From assembly GCF_902167145.1 (NCBI RefSeq), contig NC_050105.1:137873988-137937987 (forward strand): a stretch of DNA of 64,000 bases. Reading direction: 5' to 3'. Source of the DNA: Zea mays (lineage: Eukaryota > Streptophyta > Magnoliopsida > Poales > Poaceae). Below are positions 9,344 to 22,000 of the stretch, in pieces; position 1 is the first letter of the stretch, and each line of letters starts with the position of its first letter. The notes below the pieces were generated by a model that was not told where the DNA came from, made no database searches, and was given only the letters and a program-made list of their open reading frames with translations. The position numbers were made by a program, and so were the translations under genes.

Positions 9344-9926
9344 GACCCCTAGGCGCATGGAGGAGTACAACAAGCAACCTTAGAGCATTCTTGATCATCC
9401 ACACTCAGTCTTTGCGCATTCGTTTGTCATTCTCAGTGATTCGAGCTCCGTTCTAGTGAGAACTTTGAGATAGTCTTTTGAGCTCGATTCTTGGCCGTGT
9501 GTGTGCGCATTTTGCTGTGGATTTGTGTGTGTTGCTTCCCTCCCTTACTCCGTGCTTCTTTGTGAACTTCAAGTGTAAGGGTGAGATACTCCAAGTTGTG
9601 GAGATTCCTCGCGAACGCGATAAGAAAAGAAAAGCATAACACTGTGGTATTCAAGTTGATCATTGGATCACTTGAGAGGAGTTGAGTGCAACTCTCGTCC
9701 GTTGGGACGCCACAACGTGGAGTAGGCAAGTTTTGTAATTGGCCGAACCACGGGATAAATCACTGTGTCTTCTCTGTGTTGAATTCCTTGTGGTTATCGT
9801 ATTGTGCAAGATCTTCTCTCTAGCCACGTGGCATTAACTGTGCTAACGCTTAATCAAAGTTTTGTGGCTTAAGTTTTTAAGTTTTACAGGATCACCTATT
9901 CACCCCCCCCTCTAGGTGCTCTCAAT

Positions 9927-9938
9927 TGGTATCAGAGC
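9927..9938 (+). other. Copia primer-binding site (initiator tRNA-Met type)
   Basis: TGGTATCAGAGC, two bases after the 5' LTR, is the standard plant Copia primer site complementary to the 3' end of initiator tRNA-Met. Confidence 0.9.
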
Positions 9939-9974
9939 AGTTCTCTTCAAGAAAGGGACTAACCGCCCGAAGAG

Positions 9975-12361
9975 ATGGATCCTAAGGGCAAGGGGATGGT
10001 GATCAACGACAAGGAGAAGGAGACCTTCGTCAACGAGCTCAATGATGACAAGCCCACCGACTCAGGCTCGGGCCACAAAAGAAAAGACGGGAGGAAGAAG
10101 AAGACAAGGCGCATCAAGGAAATTGTCTACTACGACAGCGACGAATCTTCCTCCTCCCAAAAGGACGACGACGACCACGATAGACGAAAGACGGTTAACT
10201 CAAACTTTTCTTTCGATTATTCACGCATCCCGCATAATTCAAATGCTCAATTGCTCCCCATTCCACTTGGCAAGCCCCCTCACTTTGATGGAGATGACTA
10301 CGGATTTTGGAGCCACAAAATGCGTACTCACCTGTTTTCTCTCCATCCAAGCATTTGGGAGATTGTGGAAAGTGGAATGAAATTTGATAGCTCGGATAGT
10401 CCTGTGTTTATTAATGAACAGATTCATAAAAATGCACAAGCTACTACTGTGTTGCTAGCCTCTTTGTGCAGGGACGAGTATCACAAGGTGAGCGGCCTGG
10501 ACAATGCCAAGCAGATCTGGGACACCCTCAAGATCTCTCATGAGGGAAACGACGTCACCTTGCTCACCAAAATGGAGTTGGTGGAAGGCGAGCTTGGACG
10601 GTTCGCGATGATAAGGGGCGAGGAGCCGACACAAACATACAACCGGCTCAAGACCCTTATCAACAAAATAAGGAGCTACGGGAGCACGCGATGGACGGAC
10701 CATGACGTCGTCCGCCTAATGCTAAGGTCATTTACCGTTCTTGATCCTCATTTGGTGAACAATATTCGTGAAAATCCCAGGTACACCAAGATGTCGCCCG
10801 AAGAAGTTCTTGGGAAATTCGTTAGCGGGCGAATGATGATCAAGGAGGCGAGGTACGTGGACGACGCCTTGAATGGTCCGATCAACGAGCCACAACCCCT
10901 TGCTCTCAAGGCAACACGAAGCAAGGAGGCGCTACCTAGCAAAGTGGCACAGATTGAGGCGGCGGGACTTAATGATGAAGAGATGGCTCTCATCATCAAA
11001 AGATTCAAGACGGTGCTTAAAGGCCGCAAGGGACAGCCAAGCAAGACCAAAGCCAAGGGGAAGCGCTCATGCTTCAAATGCGGTAAGCTTGGTCATTTTA
11101 TTGCTAACTGTCCCGACAATGATAGTGACCAGGATCAAGGGAATAAGAGGGAGAAAAAGAAGAACTATAAGAAGGCAAAGGGCGAGGCTCATCTTGGTAA
11201 GGAGTGGGATTCGGACTGCTCCTCGTCCGACTCCGACAATGAGGGACTCGCCGCCACTGCCTTCAACAAGTCATCCCTCTTCCCCAACGAGCGTCACACT
11301 TGCCTCATGGCAAGGGAGAAGAAAGTAAGCACTCCTAATACTAGTACTTATGCTTCTTCAAGTGAGGATGAGTCTAGTGATGATGATGAGATAGATTACT
11401 CATGCTTATTCAAGGGATTAGATAGAACTAAGGTAGACAAAATTAATGAATTGATTGATGCCTTGAATGATAGGAATATACTGTTAGAAAAGCAAGAGGA
11501 TTTGTTGTATGAAGAACATGATAAATTTGTAGAAGCTCAGAAATCTCTTGCTCTAGAAATTAAGAGGAATGAAATGCTCTCTAGTGAATTATCTTCTTGT
11601 CATGAAACTATTGCTAAGTTAAAAAGTTTTAATGATGATTTAAATGCTAAACTAGAAGTAGCTAGTAAATCTAATTCTTGTGTAGAAATTGTTGAAACTT
11701 GTAATAGGTGTAAAGATTTTGACATTGATGCTTGTAGTGATCATTTAGTTTCAATTTCTAAATTAAATGAGGAATTAGCTAGTCTTAATGCCCAACTTAA
11801 GACTAGCAAGAATGAATTTGACAAGCTAAAATTTGCAAGGGATGCCTACACGATTGGTAGACACCCCTCAATTAAGGATGGACTTGGCTACAAGAGGGAA
11901 GCCAAGAACTTGACAAGCCATAAGGCTCCCATCTCCGCCAAGGAGAAAGGAAAGGCCCTATGGCTAGTATTGTGCAAAAGAACCATGCTTTTATGTACCA
12001 TGATAGGAGACAATCTAGAAATGCTTATAGGAGTTGTAATGCATATAATGCCTTTGATTCTCATGCCATGTTTGCTTCTAGTTCTTCTTATGTGCATGAT
12101 AAAAATGTTGGTAAGAGAAATGCTGTTCATAATTTGCCTAGAAGAAATGTTGTTAATGTTCCTAGGAAAGTAGATGAACCTTCTACAATATATCATGCTT
12201 TAAATGCTTCTTTTGCTATTTGTAGAAAGGATAGGAAGATAGTTGCTAGAAAATTAGGGGCAAGATGCAAGGAAGACAAAACTTGCATTTGGGTCCCTAA
12301 GGATATTTGTGCTAACCTTGCAGGACCCAACATGAGTTGGGTACCTAAGACCCAAGCCTAA
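9975..12361 (+). pseudogene. gag: Copia gag, with one frameshift
   Basis: This is the nucleocapsid/capsid protein of the Copia element. The ATG at 9975 opens a frame with an acidic/basic N-terminus, a UBN2-type Gag domain (about residues 95-290; KPPHFDGDDYGFWSHKM, MELVEGELGRF) and a CCHC zinc knuckle CFKCGKLGHFIANC near residue 365. A long Glu/Lys/Leu-rich coiled-coil-like region follows (about 490-620). Near 11957 the family-typical sequence shifts frame (from KEKGKAL to the frame starting MASIVQKNHAF at 11960) and continues to TAA at 12359-12361 (WVPKTQA). A one-base loss in a C run explains this. The unshifted frame ends at 12173 in unrelated residues. Confidence 0.85.
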
Positions 12362-12368
12362 ATTTGCC

Positions 12369-13525
12369 TTGCAGGTTTATGCATCCGGGGGTTCAAGCTG
12401 GATTATCGACAGTGGATGCACAAACCATATGACGGGGGAGAAGAAGATGTTCACCTCCTACGTCAAGAATAAGGATTCCCAAGATTCAATAATATTCGGT
12501 GATGGGAATCAAGGCAAGGTAAAAGGGTTAGGTAAAATTGCAATCTCAAATGAGCACTCTATCTCTAATGTGTTTTTAGTAGAGTCTCTTGGATATAATT
12601 TGCTATCTATTAGTCAATTATGCAATATGGGATATAACTGTTTGTTTACAAATGTAGATGTGTCTGTCTTTAGAAGATGTGATGGTTCACTAGCTTTTAA
12701 GGGTGTACTAGACGACAAGCTTTACCTAGTTGATTTTGCAAAAGAAGAGGCCGGTCTAGATGCATGCTTAATGGCTAAGACTTGCATGGGCTGGCTGTGG
12801 CATCGCCGCTTAACACATGTGGGGATGAAGAACCTCCACAAGCTTCTAAAGGGAGAACATGTGATAGGTCTAACTAATGTTCATTTCGAAAAAGATAGAC
12901 CTTGTGCAGCTTGTCAAGCAGGGAAACAAGTGGGAGGCTCTCATCACACCAAAAATGTGATGACAACATCAAGACCCCTGGAGCTGCTACATATGGACCT
13001 CTTCGGACCCGTCGCCTATCTGAGCATAGGAGGAAGTAAGTATGGTCTAGTTATTGTTGATGACTTTTCCCGCTTCACTTGGGTGTTCTTTTTGCAGGAT
13101 AAGTCTGAAACCCAAGGGACCCTCAAGCGCTTCCTAAGGAGAGCTCAAAATGAGTTTGAGCTCAAGGTGAAGAAGATAAGGAGCGACAACGGGTCCGAAT
13201 TCAAGAACCTTCAAGTGGAAGAGTTCCTTGAGGAGGAGGGGATCAAGAACGAGTTCTCCGCTCCCTACACACCTCAGCAAAATGGTGTGGTAGAGAGGAA
13301 GAACAGGACGCTCATAGATATGGCGAGGACTATGCTTGGAGAATTCAAGACCCCCGAGTGCTTTTGGTCGGAAGCCGTGAACACGGCTTGCCACGCCATC
13401 AACAGGGTCTACCTTCACCGCCTCCTCAAGAAGACGTCGTATGAGCTGCTAACCGGTAACAAACCCAATGTATCTTACTTTCGTGTATTTGGGAGCAGGT
13501 GCTACATTCTAGTGAAGAAGGGTAG
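12369..13525 (+). pseudogene. pol: Copia pol part 1: protease and integrase, cut by Gypsy B
   Basis: The first segment of the Copia polyprotein. The protease active site is WIIDSGCTNHMTG. The GAG-pre-integrase zinc region is WHRRLTHVGMKNLH...CAACQ (HHCC). The integrase core has catalytic residues in LHMDLFGP, RSDNGSEF and NGVVERKNRTL, followed by the conserved GSRCY region. The open frame runs cleanly to GGTAG at 13521-13525, the target duplication of Gypsy B, and resumes at 27401. Residues read after 13525 belong to the Gypsy LTR. The start used is nominal; pol is in a different frame from the distal part of gag. Confidence 0.9.
13521..13525. repeat. Gypsy B target duplication, left (GGTAG)
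   Basis: GGTAG precedes the TG of the B LTR and recurs at 27396-27400 after its CA, inside the Copia integrase frame. Confidence 0.97.
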
Positions 13526-15235
13526 TGTCGGCGTTTCGAGACAGGGGGGTCCCTAAGCCGACGAGTGAGTGTGCTGCGTGCCCCAGCCCAGATGGGTCGA
13601 GCGCGTGGGCGAGCGCGAAGGGGGGAGAGGCGAGGCGGCCGGAGCCGAGCGTGAGAGAGGTGGAAGTCCCGCGGCCTTCGTGTTCGTCCCGCGCCCAGGT
13701 CAGGTGCGCTTGCAGTAGGGGGGTTACAAGCGTCCACGCGGGTGAGGGAAGCGAGCGGCCCCAAGAGAGCGACTGTCCCGTCCTCGGTCCCGCGCGGCCA
13801 ACCTTCTCTGAGAAGGCCCTGGTCCTTCCTTTTATAGTCGCAAGGAGAGGATCCAGGTGTACAATGGGGATGTAGCAGAGTGCTACGTGTCTAGCGGAGG
13901 GAGAGCTAGCGCCCTAGGTACATGCCAATGTGGCAGCCGGAGAGATTTGGGCACCCTGCTGGCGTGATGTCGTGGCTGTCGGAGGTGCGGCGGAGCCTGA
14001 TGGAGGGACAGCTGTTGGAGCGGTCGAGTCCCTGCTGACGTTGTCCTGCTTCCGTAAGAGAGCTGGGGGCCGCCGTCGTCATGGAGCTTGTGGAGCACCA
14101 TCATTGCCCCTCTGGCGGAGCTGGCCGGATGAGACGCCGGTCTTGTTCTCCGTGACCCGAGTCGATTCGGGGTGGGATGATGATGGCGTCTCCTGTTGAC
14201 GTGGCGGTCTGTGCTCTAGGCAGGGCGACGTGGGGTTTCCTCCGAAGCCGAGGTTGAGTCTGCCTTCTGTTGCCGTGGCCGAGCCCGAGCCAAGGGGTCG
14301 GGCGAGGCGGAAGTCGTTCAGCCGAGGCCAGGGCGGAGTCCGAGCCCTGGGGTCGGGCGAGGCGGAGTTCGAGCCCTGGGGTCGGGCGAGGCGGAGTTTC
14401 GTCGTCTTCCGGGTCTTGGCCCGAGTCCGAGCCCTGGGGTCGGGCGGAGCGGAGTTCGCCGTCTTCCGGGTCTTAGCCCGAGTCCGAGCCCTGGGGTCGG
14501 GCGGAGCGGAGTTCGCCGTCTTCCGGGTCTTAGCCCGAGTCCGAGCCCTGGGGTCGGGCGGAGCGGAGTTCGCCGTCTTCCGGGTCTTAGCCCGAGTCTG
14601 AGCCCTGGGGTCGGGCGGAGCGGAGTTCGCCGTCTTCCGGGTCTTAGCCCGAGTCCGAGCCCTGGGGTCGGGCGGAGCAGAGTTCGCCGTCTTCCGGGTC
14701 TTAGCCCGAGTCCGAGCCCTGGGGTCGGGCGGAGCGGAGTTCGCCGTGGCGCCTTTGGCAAGGCCTGATTGCCTGTCAGACTCACTCTGTCGAGTGGCAC
14801 TGCAGTCGGAGTGGCGCAGGCGGCGCTGTCCTTCTGTCAGACTGGCCAGTGGAGCGGTGGAGTGACGGCGGTCACCTCGGCTCTGCCGGGGGCGCGTGTC
14901 AGGACAGAGGTGTCAGGCCTCCTTTGCGTTAAATGCCCCTGCAATTTGGTCAGTCGGTGTGGTGATTTAGTCAAGGTTGCTTCTGAGCGAAGCCAAGGCC
15001 TTGGGCGAGCCGGTGATGTGTCCGCCATAAAAAGGGGGCCTCGGGCGAGACGGAAGTCTCTCGAGGTCGGCTGCCTTTGGCCGAGGCTAGGCTCGGGTGA
15101 AGCGTGATCGAGTCACTCGTGTGGACTGATCCCTGACTTAATCGTGCCCATCAGGCCTTTGCAGCTTTATGCTGATGGGGGTTACCAGCTGAGAATTAGG
15201 CGCCTTGAGGGTACCCCTAATTATGGTCCCCGACA
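13526..15235 (-). repeat. Gypsy B 3' LTR (left copy)
   Basis: TGTCGG...CCGACA ends on both strands, 1710 bp, six 57-bp units at about 14404-14746. The element's polypurine tract (minus strand CGAGGCTCGGGGGCTAC) abuts it at 15236-15252. Confidence 0.95.
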
Positions 15236-15972
15236 GTAGCCCCCGAGCCTCGAAGGGAGTGTTAGCACTCGCTTGGAGGCTTTTGTCGCACTTTTTTGCA
15301 AGGGGACCAGCCTTTCTCGGTTGCATTTCGTTCCGGTGGGTGCGCGCGAGCGCACCCGCCGGGTGTAGCCCCCGAGGCCTCGGAGGAGTGGTTACACTCC
15401 TTCGAGGTCTTAATACTTCGGCTGGTCTAGTCGTTCCCTCATGCGAACTGGCCGTAGCCCGGGTGCACGGTCGGGGCCCAAGCTCTCGGGCTGGTATGTT
15501 GACGCTGTCAACGATTTGGCCGGAGCCGGTTTTTGCGAGAGCAGCCCCCGAGCCTCTGCACAGGGCGAGAGGACGATCAGGGACAGACTCGGCTTTTTAC
15601 ATACGCCCCTACGTCGCCTTTCCGCAAGGAGGAGGGGGGGAGTGCGCCATGTTACCCTCGATGGGCACCGAACATGGTGTCTCCGGTGAGCTGCAAGCGG
15701 GTAATCCGAGTGGACGTCCGTGCCCCGTTCGTTGGGGGTCGGCTAGGGGCCCAGAGGCACGCCCAAAAGTACCTGCGGGTGATTTGCCGGACCCGGTCCC
15801 CTGGCGACGGGGTCCGAGGGCTCGATGCCTCCCTCCGATGGGATTCCGTTACAAGATCGTTCCCGCTGGTCTCGGAAATGTCCTAGGGTACCTCGGGAGC
15901 GCAGCCCGAGCCTCGGTTATGTATCGAACGTACCCCTGGTCATCCCTCGCTCGGTGTCTGAGGCGACTGTGA
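15205..15972 (+). other. Antisense ORF in Gypsy B 3' region (255 codons), unknown
   Basis: The frame starts 31 bp inside the 3' LTR ([10 protein letters not shown]) and runs antisense to the element. Gypsy C has a matching frame (40516-39737, 259 codons) with a four-codon in-frame length difference (NTSAG versus NTLRNASAG). No family is recognised, and composition is GC-rich with many Arg, Pro and Gly. It may simply be a chance open frame, because the two copies are closely related. Recorded because both copies stay open. Confidence 0.25.
15236..15252 (-). other. Gypsy B polypurine tract
   Basis: The minus strand CGAGGCTCGGGGGCTAC directly precedes the 3' LTR. It is the usual site for plus-strand DNA priming. 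The identical tract in Gypsy C is at 40469-40485. Confidence 0.7.
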
Positions 15973-17011
15973 ACCCTTCGGGGGCCAGCCTTCGAACCCC
16001 TGATCAGTAATGGGCGTGGAGCCCGAGTAGCCTGAGGCGGCCATGGAGCCCTTCGGGGGCTGGCCTTCGAACCCCTGACCAGTAGTGGGTGTCGGGCCCA
16101 CGCGATCTGAGGCGACTGTTGAACCCTCGGGGGGCCAGCCTTCGAACCCCTGATCAGTAATGGGGGGCTCGGAGCCCGGTTCCTTCGCGGAGAAGGATCC
16201 CTTTCGGGGTATCCCCCTTTCCCGGTCCCTGTTGCAAGAGATAGAGAAAGAGGAAAATGGAAAAGGATACGAAATCGGACGACGTGGCGTACCTTTTCTG
16301 ACACGGTTATTACGGCGAAGGTGAAGCGTCGCGCGCTCCTCCTGCCAGAAGCGCCGCGTGTCCCGCCGCGGAGTTAATGCGACGGGGCGAGTGGTTGGCG
16401 GGGCGGCCGTTGCGCGCGTGCGATCCGTTCGAGGAACGGGTCACGGGTGCATCGTCTTCACGCCGTGAGAGGAGGCTCTCTTGCTGTCTCAGGATGGGAC
16501 GTGAGCCTGGCTGACGACGTGACCGCTGCGCCCGCCCGCCTGCCACCGCTATTACTGCCGGCCCACTTTCGGTCGCTTTGACCGACGCGCCAGTCTGGCG
16601 CTGTTGGGTCGCCTCGAGTCGTGGCATAGGCTTCGCAACCGAAGAGGCGCGATGGTGGCACAAGTGGCGGTGCGGTTGCTTGCATGCAGCAACTGGCGCG
16701 CCGGTTGCTCGACGCGTGGGCCTGGGTTCCAGGCTGGCGTGTCGGGAGTCGGAGAAGCGCGTCCATCTGGCGCGGTTGCATGCCGCCTGCATGGCTGCCC
16801 GCCCCTTCTGCCCGTTGGTCTGGGCGAAAATGGGGGGTCGCCTGTAACCGCTGGACGGTCGTGCGCACCATGCGCGGCGGTTTGGCTTCTTCTGCCCTGA
16901 GCCGGCTTGCATGACATGCGGGACCCAGCCCCCGAGTCGCAGGGGAGGGCCTTGGAGCGTGTTGGAGAAGACTCGGCCCGTGGCGCCTGGGGGCGCACGC
17001 AGGGGGAGTTG

Positions 17012-17399
17012 CCTTTAAAAGGAGGGGGGCTCCTTTCGTAAGGCAACCATGTCTTCTTCCTCCCTTAAGCGTCGGGTCTTCCCGTCTTCCAAGCCCCCGG
17101 ATGGGGGGTATCCGCCGCCTTTCTGCCTCCTCGTTGGAGGAACGCAACTCCATTGGAGTTGGCACCTCTCAGCCATCGTTCGGCTTCAAGGATTTTCATC
17201 ACGCAGCCCGGACGCACCCCTTCACTGGCGGTCACCCGAGATGGCGACCTCCAGCTTGACGGTGGGGGAAAGCGAGCCGGGCTGCGGCCTCTGCCCCTTC
17301 CTCAGCCTCAAGGATTTTCATCACCAAGGCTGGGGAGGGGAGAGTGCCGAGTTGGGGTCGGCCCCTGCGTGGGCGGTGGCCCGCTCCTTCACTCAGTGA
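17012..17399 (+). other. Antisense ORF with upstream TATA-like box in Gypsy B 3' region
   Basis: CTTTAAAAGGAGG at about 17012-17024 is followed by ATG at 17049 and a frame beginning MSSSSLKRRVFPSSKPP that runs 116 codons to a stop. The counterpart in Gypsy C (38658-37831, minus strand) is open for 275 codons, so the B copy looks truncated by small indels. Product unknown. Antisense frames in the 3' region are reported for other maize Tat elements such as Grande; whether this one is expressed cannot be told. Confidence 0.3.
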
Positions 17400-19085
17400 T
17401 GGGGGGAGAAGCGGGCATTGCCCGTGGCGTCCGGCAGCTGCAGCGTGCCTGGTCTTCAGCCGCGAGTGGCTTCGGGGCCACTTGCGGCGTCGGCGTCTGC
17501 CACGGCAGCCGGAAGAGGTTCTCCCGCCGGCGCGGCGGCCGGGACCGGCCACGGGCTGACCTCCAACTTCTACGGCCTTCTGCCCGTCCTTGCCTCACGA
17601 GTTTTGGCACGGGCGGGGGCCTCCTGGCGGCGGCATCCACCCTGAGGTCAGCGTTGCCGCTGTTCGGCCCCCCGGAGCAGAAGTCGCCGTCGTCGCCACT
17701 GCTGGAGCAGGTGACGGCGCGCCGTTCGTTGGCCTTCCGTTGCTCCGCAGGCCTTCCCCCTCGGAGTGGGGTTGTTCGTGCCTGCGGAGGGGGAACCGGA
17801 GTTCCGTTTGTAATGGCACTTCGAATGCCAGTGAGTTCGTTCATTGTGGCTGTCGAGGCCTGAACGTGTATGTAATTTTGGCACGGAGCCGTGTTTTTTC
17901 CTCATTTTCGAGCACTAAGTCTCGCCTGTTTGATTATCTGAACCGCTTTACCAAGCATGAGTTGCCCCGTGTCAAGGTGACGGGTGAGGTATCCGTATCC
18001 CGGAGGCGTAGGAATCCCTCGGCCCGTTCGGCCTTGTTATGTGAGGCTCCTCTAGCTTAGTTGAAGAGACCCCTCGGCCGCCCTTCGGTGGACCGAGGCC
18101 GGGGGTTGCGATATCAGTATGAACAGGGGCGGAGTTGGCTCGAGAATGGGGAACCTGGTTGGCCGAAGCCTAGCCGTGTCGTCCGTCAGCGGAGCCGATG
18201 CCAAAGTCGGTCAGTGAGGCCTCGGATCGGGCTGGCGCCCTTGGAAGCCGGTTGACCGAGGCCCCAGGGGTAACCGGTTGAGCCGCCTGCTCGGGCCGGA
18301 TTCCCGGAGGAGCCCCTGGACCGCGGCGCCGCCCGAGGCTGGGTCGGGCTTTGCTGAAGACGTCGTCGATGCCGAGGGTGCTACGGCTCCCTTCAGCGTG
18401 AAGACCCGAGCCTGCAGGATCAGATCATCTTGTAGCGTGTGCTTTCTGCGGCCGCCGAGGCCAGAAGAAACACACCCTCGCTGCACTTGCGAAGCTGTGC
18501 CTTTTTTCCTCCTGTTTCAAGCATCTGGACTCTGTCGGTAACAGGGATGTTTGTGTGAGCGAGAGTTGCTTTTCGCAGAAGGGACGAGTGAGGTATCCGT
18601 ATCCCAGAGGCGTGGGAATCCCTCGGCTCGGTCGGCCTTGCCGCTTACGCGTACTTTCACCCGTCCATGAGGCCCTGTCCCCGACTTAGTCGAGAAAGCT
18701 TGAAGGACTGCTTCGGCAGGAGAGCTTCCGAACGTGATGACTCGTTCGGTCCACGGAGTCGCTTTATCCGAGCGCAAGTTACTTATCGCAGAAGGGGACG
18801 AGTGAGGTATCCGTATCCCGGAGGCGTAGGAGTCCCTCGGCTCGGTCAGCCTTGGCTGCTTACGTGTACCTCGTCGTTTCCAGGATCCGCTTTCCGAAGT
18901 AGTCAAGAAGCACGAAAGAAATCCTGCTAAAAAGAGATCCTTTTTCGAGGAAAAATTCGACGCAGAGGGGGTCTCCCCCCTTTTAGCCCCCGAGGGAGGG
19001 TCGGGCTTTGCCGAGGCTAGGCCGACCCTTCCTTGACAACTAAACTTTGCGTAGGTGCGAGGTATATGAACAACTTGAAAACATC

Positions 19086-22000
19086 TTAAGGGTAGAAGCG
19101 ACGTAGCTGTTTGATGTTCCAAGCGTTGCCGTAGATCTCGCCTTGATTGCTGGCCAGCTTGTATGTTCCGGGCTTCAGAACTTTGGCGATGACGAACGGC
19201 CCTTCCCAGGGGGGTGTGAGCTTGTGCCTCCCTCGGGCGTCTTGTCGCAGCCGAAGCACTAGGTCGCCCACCTGGAGTTCTCGGGACCGGACCCCTCGGG
19301 CGTGGTAGCGTCGCAGGGACTGTTGGTACCGCGCCGAGTGTAGCAAGGCCTTGTCCCGAGCTTCCTCCAGCTGGTCCAGCGATTCCTCTCGGCTAGCTTG
19401 GTTGCTTTGTTCGGTGTAGGCCCTCGCCCTCGGGGAGCCGTATTCCAGGTCAGTGGGCAAGACAGCTTCAGCCCCGTAGACCAGGAAAAACGGCGTGAAG
19501 CCCGTGGCACGACTCGGCGTCGTCCTTAGGCTCCAGACCACCGAGGGGAGTTCCTTCATCCATCGCCTGCCGAACTTGTTGAGGTCGTTGTAGATCCGAG
19601 GCTTGAGCCCTTGTAGAATCATGCCGTTGGCACGCTCTACCTGCCCATTCGACATGGGATGAGCCACGGCGGCCCAGTCCACCCGGATATGGTGATCTTC
19701 GCAAAAATCCAAGAATTTTTTGCCGGTGAACTGGGTGCCGTTGTCGGTGATGATGGAGTTCGGGACCCCGAAGCGATGGATGATGTTGGCGAAGAATGCC
19801 ACCGCCTGCTCGGACCTGATGCTGTTCAGGGGTCGGACCTCGATCCACTTGGAGAATTTGTCGATGGCGACCAGCAGGTGCGTGTAGCCCCCGGGCGCCT
19901 TCTGCAAGGGACCGACGAGGTCCAGACCCCATACGGCGAAGGGCCAGGTGATGGGTATTGTCTGCAGAGCCTGAGCGGGCAGGTGTGTCCGCTTCGCATA
20001 GAATTGGCACCCTTCGCAGGTGCGGACAATTCTAGTGGCGTCAGCCACCGCCGTTGGCCAGTAGAAGCCTTGCCGGAAAGCATTTCCAACAAGGGCTCGG
20101 GGTGCTGCGTGGTGGCCGCAAGCCCCCGAGTGTACTTCTCGCAGCAGTTCCCGACCTTCGGCGATGGAGATGCATCGCTGGAGGATGCCCGAGGGGCTGC
20201 GATGGTAGAGCTCTTCTTCGTCGCCCAGCAAGATGAATGACTTGGCGCGTCACGCTACCCGCCGAGCCTCGACTTGGTCGAGGGGTAGCTCTCCTCGATG
20301 GAGATATTGCAGGTACGGGGCCTGCCAATCCTGGTCTGGCGTGGCCCCGCTCTGCCCTTCCTCGACGTTCAACGCCCCGCCCTCGGGGGCCGAGGGTACC
20401 TCGGGCTGGGCCGAGGGTGCCTCGGGCTGAACCGAGGGTACCTCGGGCTGAGCCGAGGGTACCTCGGGCTGAGCCGAGGGTACCTCAGGCTCGGGCGCAT
20501 CGTCGAGCTTGACGGAGGGTTGATGCAGATCCCGGGAGAATACGTCCGGGGGGACTGTCGTTCGCCCCGAGGCTATCTTAGCCAGCTCGTCTGCGGTTTC
20601 GTTGTAGCGCCGAGCGATGTGGTTGAGCTCGAGCCCGAAGAACTTGTCTTCCAGGCGCCGAACCTCGTCGCAGTAGGCCTCCATCTTCGGGTCGCGGCAG
20701 TGGGAGTTCTTCATGACTTGGTCGATGACGAGCTGCGAATCACCGCGGGCGTCGAGGCGTCTGACCCCTAGCTCGATGGTGATCCGCAATCCGTTGACCA
20801 GAGCTTCGTACTCGGCCACATTGTTGGACACCGGGAAGTGGAGGCGCAGCACGTAGCGCAAGTGCTTTCCGAGGGGCGAGATGAAGAGCAGGCCCGCGCC
20901 GGCCCCCGTCTTCATCAGCGACCCGTCGAAAAACATGGTCCAGAGCTCCGGTTGGATCGGAGTCGTTGGTAGTTGGGTGTCGACCCATTCGGCCACGAAA
21001 TCCGCCAACACTTGGGACTTGATGGCCTTCCGAGGGGCGAACGAGATCGTTTCGCCCATGATCTCCACCGCCCACTTTGCGATCCTGCCCGAGGCCTCTC
21101 GGCACTGGATGATCTCCCCCAGGGGGAAGGATGACACCACAGTTACCAGATGGGACTCGAAGTAGTGTCGTAGCTTCCGCCTTGTCAGGATCACAGCATA
21201 CAGCAGCTTTTGAACTTGTGGGTAGCGGATCTTAGTCTCGGACAGCACTTCGCTGATGAAGTAGACCGGCCTCTGAACGGGCAATGTATGCCTTTCCTCC
21301 TGCCTTTCGACCACAATCGCGGCGCTAACCACCTGAGTGGTCGCGGCGACGTAGACCGAGAGGGTTTCCCCGTCCGCTGGCGGCACCAAGACTGGCGCCT
21401 TTGTAAGGAGCGCCTTTAGGTTACCGAGGGCTTCCTCGGCCTCAGGGGTCCAAACGAAACATTCGGCCTTCCTTAAGAGGCGGTACAGAGGCAGACCTCT
21501 TTCGCCGAGGCGTGAGATGAAACGGCTCAGGGCCGCGAGGCATCCCATGACCCTCTGTACCCCTTTTAAGTCCTGGATGGGTCCCATGCTGATGATGGCC
21601 GCAATCTTCTCCGGGTTGGCTTCGATGCCTCGCTCAGAGACGATGAACCCTAGGAGCATGCCTCGGGGTACCCCGAAGACACACTTCTCAGGATTAAGCT
21701 TGACTCCTTTCGCCTTGAGACACCGGAATGTCACTTCAAGGTCGGAGAGGAGGTCGGAAGCCTTCCGTGTCTTGACTACGATGTCATCGACGTAGGCCTC
21801 GACTGTGCGTCCGATGTGTTCGCCGAACACATGGTTCATGCACCGCTGGTACGTCGTGCCTGCATTCCTCAAGCCGAACGGCATGGTGACATAGCAGTAC
21901 ATGCCGAACGGCGTGATGAAAGAAGTCGCGAGCTGGTCGGACTCTTTCATCCGGATCTGGTGATACCCCGAGTAGGCATCGAGGAAGGACAGGGTTTCGC

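Larger units (their letters stand above)
8674..9924 (+). repeat. Copia 5' LTR (1251 bp)
   Basis: It starts TGAAAGGGAAATGTGCCC and ends CTAGGTGCTCTCA. It differs from the 3' LTR by about 11 substitutions by eye, a deletion of about 21 bp and a C-run length change. It contains the GTCCGGTG palindrome array and a TATA box. Confidence 0.95.
15236..19085 (-). other. Gypsy B long 3' internal region (about 3.85 kb), no core retroviral domains
   Basis: This lies between the pol stop and the 3' LTR, as is usual for Tat elements. Three kinds of structure are visible. About three copies of an 85-bp module with CCTTCGAACCCCTGA lie at 15960-16165. Three copies of a module containing GAGGTATCCGTATCCC and GGCGTAGGAATCCCTCGG lie near 17975, 18590 and 18805. 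Two open frames antisense to the element start at 15205 and 17049. No transposase, envelope or other known domain is recognised. Matching sequence in Gypsy C is at 36689-40485. Confidence 0.8.

Noticed and set aside
16310..17165. Sense-strand frames of 164-235 codons in the Gypsy B 3' region (and 38554-39398 in C)
   Set aside because: Several overlapping phases are open at once, which indicates GC bias and not coding. No domain or start context.
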